A stretch of DNA of 33,064 nucleotides, from the NCBI GenBank assembly GCA_003242955.1, contig QJPH01000470.1:1-33064 (forward strand). Reading direction: 5' to 3'. The first letter of the stretch is position 1; each line of letters starts with the position of its first letter. Shown here piece by piece: positions 16,382 through 26,400 of this stretch. This stretch comes from Candidatus Methylumidiphilus alinenensis (GTDB lineage Bacteria; Pseudomonadota; Gammaproteobacteria; Methylococcales; Methylococcaceae). A program made the translations under genes and the position numbers. Below the pieces are notes generated by a model. That model was not told the DNA's origin, made no database searches, and was given only the letters and a program-made list of their open reading frames with translations.

Positions 16382-17497
16382 ATGAAAATCGGCATACCAA
16401 AAGAAATAAAGACTAATGAAAATCGCATTTCCCTCGTCCCCGCAGGTGCCGAGGCGCTCGTCGCCGCCGGTCACCAGGTGGTGGTGGAAAAAGACGCAGG
16501 CATTGGCAGCGGTTTCACTGACGGACAATACACCGCCGTCGGCGCAATCATTGCCCCCGATGCCGATACGGTTTGGGCTGATTCCGATCTTATCGTCAAG
16601 GTCAAGGAGCCTATTGAAACCGAATGGGCTCGTATCAAAGCAGGTCAGACTCTATTCACCTATTTCCATTTCGCCGCTGACGAAAAATTGACACAGGCGC
16701 ATATCGCTTCAGGTGCTGTGTGCATTGCCTACGAAACTGTTGAGTTGCCATCCCGCGAACTGCCCCTGCTAACCCCGATGTCCGAAGTCGCAGGCCGAAT
16801 GGCGGTACAGGAAGGTGCCAAATACCTGGAAAAGCTTCACGGCGGATGCGGTTTGCTATTGAGCGGGGTTCCCGGTGTCCCGCCGGCCAAGGTTGTCATC
16901 CTTGGCGGTGGCGTAGTCGGGACCAATGCGGCAAAGATTGCAGCAGGGATGGGGGCGCAGGTAGTGATTCTTGATGTGTCGCTAGAGCGATTACGTTACT
17001 TAAGTGACGTGATGCCGGCCAATGTGCAATTGATTTTTTCCAATCGGCACAATCTATTGGAGCAAATTGCCACCGCCGATTTAGTCATTGGCGGTGTGCT
17101 AATCCCCGGTGCAACGGCACCAAGGCTGATTCGCAAGGAAGACCTGAAGATCATGCGTCCAGGCGCGGTGATTGTAGATGTTGCCATTGACCAAGGTGGG
17201 TGTGTCGAAACGATACACGCAACGACCCATGAGGACCCAATCTATCTGGTGGATGGCATCATTCACTATGGAGTGGCCAATATGCCGGGCGGCGTTCCGC
17301 GCACCTCAACGCTAGCCCTGACCAATGCCACATTCCCTTATTTGATGCAATTGGCCAACAAGGGCTGGCGGAAGGCACTCAAGGACAATGCGGCTTTGCG
17401 AAAAGGCCTCAATATTGCTAACGGCAAGGTGACCTACCGTGGTGTCGCCGAGGCTTTCGGGCTTAATTATTATGCCCCGGATGAGTTTATTGATTAA
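16382..17497 (+). CDS. ald: Alanine dehydrogenase
   Basis: This 371-aa enzyme interconverts L-alanine and pyruvate plus ammonia with NAD+/NADH in the cytoplasm. From the ATG at 16382 the protein begins MKIGIPKEIKTNENRISLVP. Numbering matches the well-studied family: R15 and K75 for substrate, the catalytic H96 (TYFHFAAD) and D270 (VDVAIDQGG). The Rossmann motif GGGVVG is at 175-180, and MSEVAGRMAVQEGA and HYGVANMPGGVPRTST are family signatures. The length is normal. An upstream in-frame ATG at 16328 is rejected because it starts inside a repeat. No good Shine-Dalgarno motif is visible before the chosen start. It stands alone. Confidence 0.96.
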   Translation: MKIGIPKEIKTNENRISLVPAGAEALVAAGHQVVVEKDAGIGSGFTDGQYTAVGAIIAPDADTVWADSDLIVKVKEPIETEWARIKAGQTLFTYFHFAADEKLTQAHIASGAVCIAYETVELPSRELPLLTPMSEVAGRMAVQEGAKYLEKLHGGCGLLLSGVPGVPPAKVVILGGGVVGTNAAKIAAGMGAQVVILDVSLERLRYLSDVMPANVQLIFSNRHNLLEQIATADLVIGGVLIPGATAPRLIRKEDLKIMRPGAVIVDVAIDQGGCVETIHATTHEDPIYLVDGIIHYGVANMPGGVPRTSTLALTNATFPYLMQLANKGWRKALKDNAALRKGLNIANGKVTYRGVAEAFGLNYYAPDEFID

Positions 17498-17504
17498 AAA
17501 AGGT

Positions 17505-17624
17505 CTTGGTATCGTTTAGCCCACCAAATGTGGAGTGCGGCGACTCGTCGCCGCATGGTTCGGAAAGCGGCGACGAGTCGCCGCACTCCACACACTCACC
17601 CATCGGGCTGAACGATGACCAAGG
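17505..17624. repeat. Nested inverted repeat downstream of ald
   Basis: The outer arms are CTTGGTATCGTTTAGCCC (17505-17522) and GGGCTGAACGATGACCAAGG (17605-17624), imperfect mirrors. Between them is a common 62-bp element (17530-17591) with GTGGAGTGCGGCGAC on the left and its mirror on the right. Each inner arm has its own GGCGACTCGTCGCC-type hairpin. The whole could fold into one long stem and act as a terminator between ald and the convergent membrane gene. Confidence 0.75.
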
Positions 17625-17665
17625 CCTTAACAAACTGGGGCAGGACTCACCCTGCCCGTGTTTTT

Positions 17666-19021
17666 TTAATGGGTCTCTTTTACCTTTGGCAAGTTTTTGC
17701 TGGCAAAGGCACCGATCAAGTTGTCCAAAGCGGAAAACAACACCTCGACGCTATATCCCGCCAAAAAAGCCAATGCCATAGTACTCAGCGAGGGAATGGT
17801 CGGGGGAACGGCAGCCGTCACAGGGTTATCCAATAGGTTGGGTCCACCGACTAAATTGGCGGCTGGCGTACCTAAAAACAATCCAACGGCGATACCGACC
17901 AATGGCCCCATGATTAGCCGTAAGCTATAGTTAATCATTGATGATTTAGAGAAGGTGACCGACCTAATGGTGTTAGTGAGATCGCGTAGAACATAAACAC
18001 AAGCGCCAAGCAGCCCGTAAAGCAATGGCAGTATGAACTCGGAAATGACCCTTAAAATTTGTTCGGATTCATTCAAAGCAATATAAGTAGGAATCACCAC
18101 AGATTGCAGTTCCCCAAGGATAAGGAAGTTTTCCTTTTGTAAGTTTGATTGATTCTGGATTTGGGGATCCATTTTGGTTTCCTCTTGTCCCGGCAGTTTT
18201 GGCCCGACGGCAGGCGATTCAGGCATTCCTGCCAAGACTTGTTCATCCATTTCAAACAAGCGTCCAATATCTGCGGGAATCGGCGTTCTATTCACACCCG
18301 ATGACATGCCTATACCTTGCAAGGCCTTGTCGCCTTCTTTTCCCCAAGAATACATTTCATACTGGGATGCGCGCAATTTGGCTAAATGAAGCTCTACCTT
18401 ATACTTTTCATAGAGCTTTTTGACTAGGTTTTCTTGGCCCTCCATGCCTGCGGCTTTAAGCCGATTGTCCTGATCTTTGATTTTTTGCGCAAAAAGCTCA
18501 TCAATCGACTGCTTTTGACTCTGGAAGGATGACTGCAAATGGTCCCTGATACACATTCCCATTTGCATATAGGTTTGAAAATACATGATAGCCAGCAAAA
18601 CCACCAAGGAACATAAACCATATCTGAAAACTGTTTTTTGGGCGATTGAACGCCTGAACCAATGGTTCGCCTGTACGTCGGAATTGTATTTGAGGGTGGC
18701 ATTGATACTGTCGGAAGTCACCGGGCGAATTGCCGCCACCACATCGCTGTAAGCCAACCAGAACGCTTGCTCCCTGTCTGTGTCAATGGCCGGAGCGTTA
18801 CTGCTATCATTTATTAACCGTCTCATTTCAAGGATGGATTTGACATGCTCGGGGGCGACTGTCTTTCCGCTGCGGCTGGCAAAAGCCAATAAAGCGCCCG
18901 CTTCTCGAACCGCATCCGCGATAGGCAATTGCCAAGCACCTTGGTTGTCATTGGCGTGCCCATCGTCTGAGATTGCATCCGGGGCTAACGGGCGGGATAT
19001 CCAATTGAACAGTTTTAGCAT
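17666..19021 (-). CDS. Four-helix membrane protein of unknown function, 451 aa
   Basis: I do not recognise this family. Residues 1-130 look cytoplasmic and helical. One membrane helix lies at about 131-150 (VFRYGLCSLVVLLAIMYFQT). A probable extracytoplasmic region of about 175 residues with a coiled-coil segment (about 160-225, SQKQSIDELFAQKIKDQDNR) follows. Three C-terminal helices then lie at about 327-346, 366-384 and 413-435, the second and third Gly-rich. GGAGATGAG lies a few bases before the ATG, so the start is secure. It is transcribed in the same direction as the endolysin gene 446 bp upstream, with a repeat cluster between them. A palindrome, AAAAATCTGATTTTT, lies 76 bp before the start. 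Its neighbourhood suggests, without proving, a role with the endolysin and the giant MACPF-like protein. Confidence 0.75.
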   Translation of the reverse strand: MLKLFNWISRPLAPDAISDDGHANDNQGAWQLPIADAVREAGALLAFASRSGKTVAPEHVKSILEMRRLINDSSNAPAIDTDREQAFWLAYSDVVAAIRPVTSDSINATLKYNSDVQANHWFRRSIAQKTVFRYGLCSLVVLLAIMYFQTYMQMGMCIRDHLQSSFQSQKQSIDELFAQKIKDQDNRLKAAGMEGQENLVKKLYEKYKVELHLAKLRASQYEMYSWGKEGDKALQGIGMSSGVNRTPIPADIGRLFEMDEQVLAGMPESPAVGPKLPGQEETKMDPQIQNQSNLQKENFLILGELQSVVIPTYIALNESEQILRVISEFILPLLYGLLGACVYVLRDLTNTIRSVTFSKSSMINYSLRLIMGPLVGIAVGLFLGTPAANLVGGPNLLDNPVTAAVPPTIPSLSTMALAFLAGYSVEVLFSALDNLIGAFASKNLPKVKETH

Positions 19022-19096
19022 GGTCTCATCTCCGATTTTTTTAAATGCAACTAACCGGACATAGTGTTCCTGATTCGCGGCAGAGTTGGTATCGGA

Positions 19097-19111
19097 AAAA
19101 ATCTGATTTTT
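19097..19111. promoter_or_regulatory. 15-bp palindrome AAAAATC-T-GATTTTT, operator candidate
   Basis: This is a perfect 7-bp inverted repeat around one base, located 76 bp upstream of the membrane protein gene. The same palindrome with A at the centre occurs at 20258-20272, between the endolysin and the giant gene. The sharing suggests a common regulator, though AT-rich palindromes also arise by chance. Confidence 0.35.
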
Positions 19112-19154
19112 ACGCTATATTCGATAATATTTCGCTCTTGACTTGCCTAACGTG

Positions 19155-19422
19155 TTGTTCGGCTGGTTCCCAAGCTCCGGCTCTCGCCGTTATACACAAG
19201 TCCGTCCGAGTCGAAATATCCCGTGGAAAACGGGTTATACGATCGTTACTGGAAAAAGAAGTCTCACGCAAAGCTCGCAAAGGCGCAAAGAAGAGCGATT
19301 TTCTTTGCGCCTTTGCGTCTTTGCGTGAAACTTGCTCTTTGAATTGTCGGGAGAGGGGGTAACAGGCCCGGCAATACCTTAACTTAATGGCAGTGAAGCA
19401 GTAGCTTGGGAACGAGCAACAA
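19155..19422. repeat. Nested repeats between membrane protein and endolysin genes
   Basis: The outer arms TTGTTCGGCTGGTTCCCAAG-CT (19155-19176) and AGCTTGGGAACGAGCAACAA (19403-19422) are imperfect mirrors of the common GTTCCCAAGCT type. Inside, 19261-19331 is a hairpin-forming repeat (CTCACGCAAAG and GGCGCAAAGAA facing TTCTTTGCGCC and CTTTGCGTGA) known from many bacterial genomes. No coding frame in 19022-19467 is credible. Confidence 0.75.
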
Positions 19423-19467
19423 ACTAGACGCGCACCGTGGCACACCATTGCCGCCACCGCCGTTAGC

Positions 19468-20094
19468 TTAGCTAAACATCTCCTTGACGACACGCTTGGC
19501 AATCTCCAGCAAATGTTTCCTTTCATCCAAGCCCAAAGTTCCGCCGTTGATTAACTTGGTGACCATCACCACATCATCTTCATCGGCGGGTTTGTTGATA
19601 TCACGTTCCAGCCAATACCATGCCGCCGATTCTGCGGCCCCTGCGACAGTGGAAAATAAATCCGGGTCTTGGATGGCATCCTTGCCTGAATGTTTTGAGA
19701 ACGCGCCATAATTCTCAAGTCCGGTCAATTGAATCATGCCTCGGCCGCGGAATTTCCATCCATCACCCGAAGCTTCATCGCCATTGCCCATTCGGTTCGC
19801 ATAGACACGGTTGGCAATTTTCTCTGGATTGCGCGCATAGTCAGCCACTTTGACCGTGCGGAATTCTTTGGGGAACGTGTTTTCCAGACCCGAAGCACTG
19901 TAATCCAGATTCTCCACGAAATGAGTGAAACCTTCACTTTCATGGGCGGTTTGGGCAAGGAAGTGAGCCACGCGCAAGGGCGTGGAGATGGCGTATTTTT
20001 CCAATACAGCCGGAAGGCATTGGGCAAGCCCCTCGGCTACCTCTGGTTTGCAGGTGGGGGAAATTGCCATGATTTGGGATGCTTCGATTTTCAT
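19468..20094 (-). CDS. GH19-family endolysin / chitinase-like lysozyme
   Basis: This is a 208-aa glycoside hydrolase of family 19 in the compact phage-endolysin form. It is expected to cleave peptidoglycan (or chitin). The catalytic motif FLAQTAHESEGF places the acid Glu at about E52. The second conserved stretch, YANRMGNGDEASGDGW, gives E107, and FRGRGMIQLTG is a family hallmark. There is no signal peptide, as for lysozymes that need a holin or lysis to reach the wall. The ATG at 20094 has no perfect ribosome binding site, but the N-terminus agrees in length with relatives. No other phage genes are nearby. It is divergent from the giant MACPF-like gene and upstream of the membrane protein gene in the same direction, which recalls endolysin-assisted toxin release. 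That link is inference. Confidence 0.9.
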   Translation of the reverse strand: MKIEASQIMAISPTCKPEVAEGLAQCLPAVLEKYAISTPLRVAHFLAQTAHESEGFTHFVENLDYSASGLENTFPKEFRTVKVADYARNPEKIANRVYANRMGNGDEASGDGWKFRGRGMIQLTGLENYGAFSKHSGKDAIQDPDLFSTVAGAAESAAWYWLERDINKPADEDDVVMVTKLINGGTLGLDERKHLLEIAKRVVKEMFS

Positions 20095-20205
20095 AAGTCA
20101 CACCTAATTAGATTGTGGCGGGTTGACAGCACTAACAAGTTGTCCGTCATTTAAACGCCTTGGGGCATTCGGGTGGCAGTATCCTAGCTTCAAGCCTGTT
20201 TGACA

Positions 20206-20222
20206 ATCAGAAAAATGCTGAT
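20206..20222. promoter_or_regulatory. ATCAG-N7-CTGAT site 1, operator candidate
   Basis: ATCAG and CTGAT flank AAAAATG. A second site with the same half-sites and spacing lies at 20262-20278, 56 bp away. Both are in the 344-bp spacer between the divergent endolysin and giant-protein genes. Confidence 0.4.
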
Positions 20223-20257
20223 TTTACCCCCCGCAGAAAAAAATTCAGTCATCGCCA

Positions 20258-20278
20258 AAAAATCAGATTTTTGCTGAT
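20258..20278. promoter_or_regulatory. AAAAATC-A-GATTTTT palindrome overlapping ATCAG-N7-CTGAT site 2
   Basis: Positions 20258-20272 form the same 15-bp palindrome as 19097-19111 except for the central base. Positions 20262-20278 form the second ATCAG-N7-CTGAT site. The rest of the spacer 20095-20438 is AT-rich. It holds a TTGACA at 20200-20205 without a good -10 partner, and otherwise nothing I can name. Confidence 0.4.
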
Positions 20279-20438
20279 ATGAAAACACTTGGAAAAATGG
20301 GAATATATTTTTGCTGTTTTCGGCAGGTTGGGCGCAAGTCCTGCCATGCAACCCAAGCCGCAAGCTACGTTCAAACTATTTGCTTGAACATTAAGTATTT
20401 TTTAGCCAAACCGGCAAATCAATCAGAGGACTTTTACC

Positions 20439-23400
20439 GTGTCTACCCCATTCACCACCCCCACCACGCTCATCACTGGCATCGGCGCTGGCTTCAACAC
20501 CTTCACCGGTGTGCAAATGCCAAGCGCGTTGTCAACCGCTTCAACCACGACTAGCCAAGGCTTGTCCAGCCAGTTTTTCGTTAAAGTCTGTTCTTCGGTC
20601 GATAGTTTCAACAAGGCCACCAGCCACTCCCTCGGGGTGACGGCGCAAATCAATGCAAGCAGCGACGATGACGGAGAGGAAGGCGATTCCAGCGCTGACA
20701 GCGATTCCGACAGTTCCAGTGAAAATGGGCCGACCGTAGGCTCAACCACTACCCTAAGCACTTCGTTGAATCTAAGCGACACTTCCATTTCGGTGGTGGT
20801 GTATAGCAATGTCGTCACCAACAGCCCAATTTATGACAGTAGCAGCCTTGCCAGCAACATCACCGTGCCGACGACGGCGGCGGATAGTTTGGCGTTTTAT
20901 CAGCAATACGGCGATTCGTTTGTCTCGGCGGTGACCGAAGGCGGCGAGTATATGGGCATTTTTGTCTATTATTGCCAGACCGACCAAGACCAGAAAGCCG
21001 TTCAAGAAAGCCTTTCCGCCAGCGGCGTGGTCGATGTCGATGGGTCCAGCGCCACCCTCGGCGCGACGGTCGGCGGCGGGATAAGCAATACCGTGTCCAA
21101 CACCAATGTGCGTTGCAGCATTTATCAATCCTTATTGGGTTCCACCGCCACTTTGCCGGCGGACACCGGCACGCCGCAGGCATTCGCCGAGGCCATCATC
21201 AATTTCGCGCAGAATTTCGATGCCAGCCAAATCAGCCAGCCCGTGGTGTTTGATTTTGCGACCCAAGGTTACGAAACCCTGTTTGACACCGTCGACCCCG
21301 GCTTCCAAGCCATCGCCGCCAACCGGGCCATCTACACCGAAAGCGTAGGCCCGAATCTGGCCAACTTGCAGAACCTGTGGAGCAAGTACCAATGGATCGA
21401 CAATGCCTACCAGACCTATGGCTACACCGGCGATACTCAACTCAGCAAGAATCAGACTCAATTGATTAGCGACATTGACGGGCTGAACCAATGGTTGTCA
21501 CCCCAATGGTCGGCGTCCACCGTGTTGCCCGGCAATCTCATGAATACTAAAGGCGGCATCAGTCTGGTTTTTTTTAATAATCAACTGTTCATGGCCTTTG
21601 CCGGGACGGATAACCAGATCAATGTTTGGTCGTCGGACGACAACGGGCAGACCTGGGGCAATCAGAATCAGGTGTTGCCGGGGTTTTACTGCCAAGGCGC
21701 ACCCGCGCTGGCGGTTTACAACAGCCAATTGTGTTTGGCATTCAATGACGGTGGTGCGTTATTTATTTGCACTTCCAGCAATGGCTCCAGTTTTTCCACC
21801 CCCGTCATTTATGGCAGCAACACCAGCAACGCAGGGCCAAGCCTAGCGGTGGTGGGCGGTTTGCTGTACATGGTCTACACCGGACAGAACAGCCAGATTT
21901 ATTTGTCCTCGTCCAGCAACGGCACAAGCTTCGGCAACGAAACCCAACTGCCAGCGGCCTATCAGAGCACCTCCAGCGGCGTGAACACCAGTCTGGCGGT
22001 GTCGGGAGACTCGCTCTATGTGGCCTTCTCGGCGACCTCGAACGGAACCGCTTGTTTGGGGGTTGGCAGTGCCACCATAAGTAGTTCCGGCCTCGGCAGC
22101 TTCGGCACACCCACTTATATCAGCGGCGGCGCAGTCGGCGGCACCTTAAGCTTAACCGCAGTGAGCGGCATTTTGTTTGCCGCTTGGTCGAATGGGGGCA
22201 ATGTCGTCCTATGGATTGAAACCCTAGGCACGGCCGCCAACAGTTGCTCAAACGTGGTGACGGGCGGGCAACCGGCATTGCTTGCCTACAATAACCAACT
22301 GGGCTTGTCGTACTCCTCGGCAACGACCAGTTCGGCGAACATCAACTTCATGACGATGACAGGGCTTGGCGTGGCCGGCAACCCCGCCCAATCGGCTCCG
22401 CTGCCGCAATCCCACAACCCGCCACAAAGCTTGTTGAACGGCGTGCCGGTGTTTACTTACACCACACCGACCCAGCCTGCCTGGGGTGCGACCGGAGGTA
22501 GCCCCTATCAAGACATCAATGTGGGCAGTTCGGCCAACACGGCCAGTTCCTCATCGACCACGGCGAGCGGGTCAGCCAGTGCCTCAGTCAATGGACATAC
22601 CAGCCCCACGGTAGGGGGAAGCACGACATCGACCGGCACCATCAACACCAGCGGCTTGCCTATTCCCATTTCGAGTCTCCCGGTCATCAGTTCGATTACG
22701 CTTTGGGGTTCATCCTACATGGGGCAGATTGATATCACCTATGACTCGCCCACCGGGAACTCGACCTTCTCCCATGGCACTTGGGATACGTCTGGCGACA
22801 GTGCTACGATCAACCTAGCAAGTGGCGAGTTCCTCACATCCATCACTGGGTCTTGGGGTGAATACGTTAATCAGTTGAAGTTTGTCACTAACCTAGGAAA
22901 CAAGCTCACTTACCCTCCCAATCCTGAAAGTGCAAGTGGAGTTATTTCTTGGAGTTCCTCGGCAAACCAAGCCAACCAGATTTTGGTAGGCTTCCAAGGG
23001 CGTTGTGGTGCATATTTGGATCAGTTGCAACCCATCGTCATCGAAATCCAGCCCGCCCAGTGGGTTGCCCCGAGCTTGACCCCGCAGCCTTACTCCGAGG
23101 TGCTGCCGGTCAGTGAGATCGGCGTCGGTTTCAACACCTTCACCGGCAGCGCATTACCCAACAGCGCGTTGAACACGAGCACCAGCGTCACCAGCAGCCA
23201 AGGGGTGCAAAGCACCAGCTATGTAAAAATCTGCGCTTCCGTCGAAAGCTTGGAGCAGACTCTGAGCCAAACCTCCGGGTTCTCCATCGGCGTACCCGGC
23301 TTGTTCAAGGTGGGACACACCAAGACCAAGACGCAAAGCCTGAATGTCAAAGACACCTCGGTCAGTGTGGTGGTGGTGACCCAAGTAGTGACGGCAAGCC

Positions 23401-26400
23401 CGGCTTACACCGCTTGCGCCCTGTCGTCAGCGGCACAAGCCTTGGCTCCGGCTACCTTTTTCACTCAGTATGGCGATTCTTATGTGTCGTCCACCGTCAA
23501 TGGCGGTGAATATGTCGCGGTGTTTGTCTATGACTGCCAAAGCATGACGCAAAGCCAATCGGTGGAGAAGAGCCTGTCGGCAGGCATTGACACGGATGGG
23601 GCGAATGTCGATGCCGATTTGGGCAGCACCTTGTCCAGTACGCAATCCTCCACCTCGGTGACTTGCACCTGCCATCAGAGCGTGCGCGGCAGTTCAGATG
23701 CCCTACCGGCTTTGACGTTCAATCCAACCACCGACATTACAAGCCTGGTCAACTACGCCGCAGGCTTTGACGCAGCCAGCGTGAATGCCCCGGTGGTCTT
23801 GTCGTTCACCACCAGCGGCTACGAAACCTTGTATCCCGCCGATGCCAGTTTCCAAAACATACTGACCAACCGCAACACTTACAACACCCATGTCGCACCC
23901 GCGTTGAGTGGCTTGTATGGCATTTGGTCGCAAATCCTGTCGCTGGCTAAGACCTATCAAACCTATGGCTACACCGGCGATGCCAACACCAGCTTCCCCG
24001 CGCAGTCGGGCAGCAAGAGCGGGGAAGTCGCCTCGGCGATCAATGGGCTGAATAGTTGGATTGATTCCGTCGTATTGAACCCGTTTACGGTGCAGGCGTT
24101 GGCATCATCCCTCAACCCGCCGGCAGCACTGGCCAATGGCAGCCCGACGCTGGTGTATCAAACCCCGGCCCACCCCATCTGGGGTACCAATGTCAGCTCG
24201 CCCTACCAAGATGTCGAAATCGGCATGGCGATAGCGGTCACTAACACATCGTCTCCAAACCCAACTCCACCCCCCATTCCGTTGACCAGCCTGCCGGTCA
24301 TCGGTTCGATTGCGTTGGAGGGTGGATCTTATGTGAATGAAATTGTCGTCACCTATGATTTGCCGACAGGCCCTTCGACCTTTACTCATGGTCAAACAGG
24401 CGGTACGTCAGACTATGCTGTCAACCTCCAAACCGGGGAATTCATCACGTCGATTAGCGGGTACTATAGTGACTATGTTTACCAATTGACGTTCAACACC
24501 AATCTCGGCCAAACCTACACCTATCCGACAGGGAATTCGACTAGTGGTACGACCTCATTTAGTTGGGCGACCAATGCCGGCGAAGTCTTAGTTGGCTTCC
24601 AAGGCTCTAGCGGGTCTTTCCTGAACCAGTTGCAGCCGATCACCATCCAGTTCCAGCCGGCGGAGTGGAACACCCCGCTGCTGGCAACGGCCACCGCACA
24701 ACCGGCCCTCCCGGTCACTGGCCTAGGCGTGGGCTTCAACACCTTCCTCAATAGTGCAATGCCGAATAGTGCGGCGGTGGCACCTTGCAGCATCGGTAGC
24801 CAAAATGTGGCAAGCCAAAACTTCGTCCAGGTGTGCAACTCGTCCGACAGCTTGGACAAGACCGTAAAGCACTCGATTGGATTGTCGGTGGAAGGCCAGT
24901 CCGCCAAACACAAATCCTCCTCGACGGTCAAATCCAGCAACACCTCAGTCAGCGTGGTGGTGTATGCGAATGCGGTGAAGAGCAGCCCGATCTACTCCAC
25001 GGACCCGGCCTTGCTGCCAGCGGCGGTAGGATTGACGCCGGAGGAATTGTTCACGGCCTATGGCGACTCCTATGTGTCGGCGGCAACCTTGGGCGCGGAA
25101 TATATGGCGGTGTTTGTCTACGAGTGCGAAACCGAGTCGGACCAGCAGTCGGTGATGAATTCCTTCGCGGTGCAGGGTGTCGTACCTTCAGACCCGCCGG
25201 TCAGCATCGGGGTGAACTTCTCCAAGAGCATGACCAATGCGAGTTCACAAACCACTGTCAATTGCCGTGCCTACCAAATGTTGCGCGGCAGTTCCGCCTC
25301 TTTGCCGGAAATCACCAATGACACCAGCACCGACATTACCAACTTGGTGAGCTTTGCGCAAACCCTGAGTGTCAGCGATGTGGCCGGCAATGGTGTGGTG
25401 TTGGAATTTGCCACCACCGGCTACGAGACCTTAATGTCGAGTACGACGGCCACCGCCTTCCAACCGATTGTGACTAATCGGCAGACTTACACCAATAACG
25501 TGGCATCGAGCCTGGCCAGCCTGGACACCATTCGCAGCGCGATGCAGCAAGTCGCCAGCCTTTACAAGACTTACGGCTACACCGGCGACAGCACGTTCTA
25601 CACCAATTGCCAGCAATTCAACCAAGACTACTCCGCGCTGGAAATTTGGATTGCCCAGACCAATGCGAACCCGTTGGGCAGCTACACCTACCCCACCGCT
25701 CCGAAAAGTGTCAGCAATGGTTCGCCTTCGGCACAGTTCCAAGTCGAAACGGGTACTGCTTGGGGGGGGGGGAAATCAGCACCGGCCTGGTACGATCTAG
25801 CCACCAGTTCGGCAACGGGAAGCAACCTGACCAACGCCACCAACAACAAGTCAAACCCCAGCACACCCATAGCCTTGTCGACTCAGCCGGTGCTGGCCTC
25901 GGTCGCTCTTTGGGGCAGTTCTTGGATGTACCAGATCGGCACGAGCTACCAGACCAACTCGGGAACTGTACAGTTCATCCATGGCGGCACGAGTGGGGTC
26001 TTCCAACAAGCCCCCCTCAACCTGAGGGCGGGGGAATTCATCACCTCGATCAGCGGTACGGCGGGTTGGTATATCAACCAACTGACCTTAAACACGAATT
26101 ATGGTCAGTCTGTAACGTATCCACCCAGCCCACAAGCGGGCGGTGCATTTAGCTGGACAGTGCCAGCCGGGGCGACTTTAGTGGGTTTCCAAGGTACCTG
26201 CGGGTCCTACCTCAACCAATTGCAGCCGGTTTACCTTCAGTTCCAACCGGCTATTTGGGTGCAGTATGCGTCAGTGGCGCAATACATACCGGCTGGCAGT
26301 TATCAGAATACCAGTTCGGCTATCTCCATCCAAATCCAGGCGCAGTGTACTTCAGCAAGCGGAAGTCAAGTCGCATCCTCGTTGACGTACACAACGGCCC

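Noticed and set aside
19468..20094. Prophage marked by the endolysin
   Set aside because: No integrase, capsid, tail, terminase or regulator of phage type is seen on either side, so only the isolated endolysin-type gene is supported.
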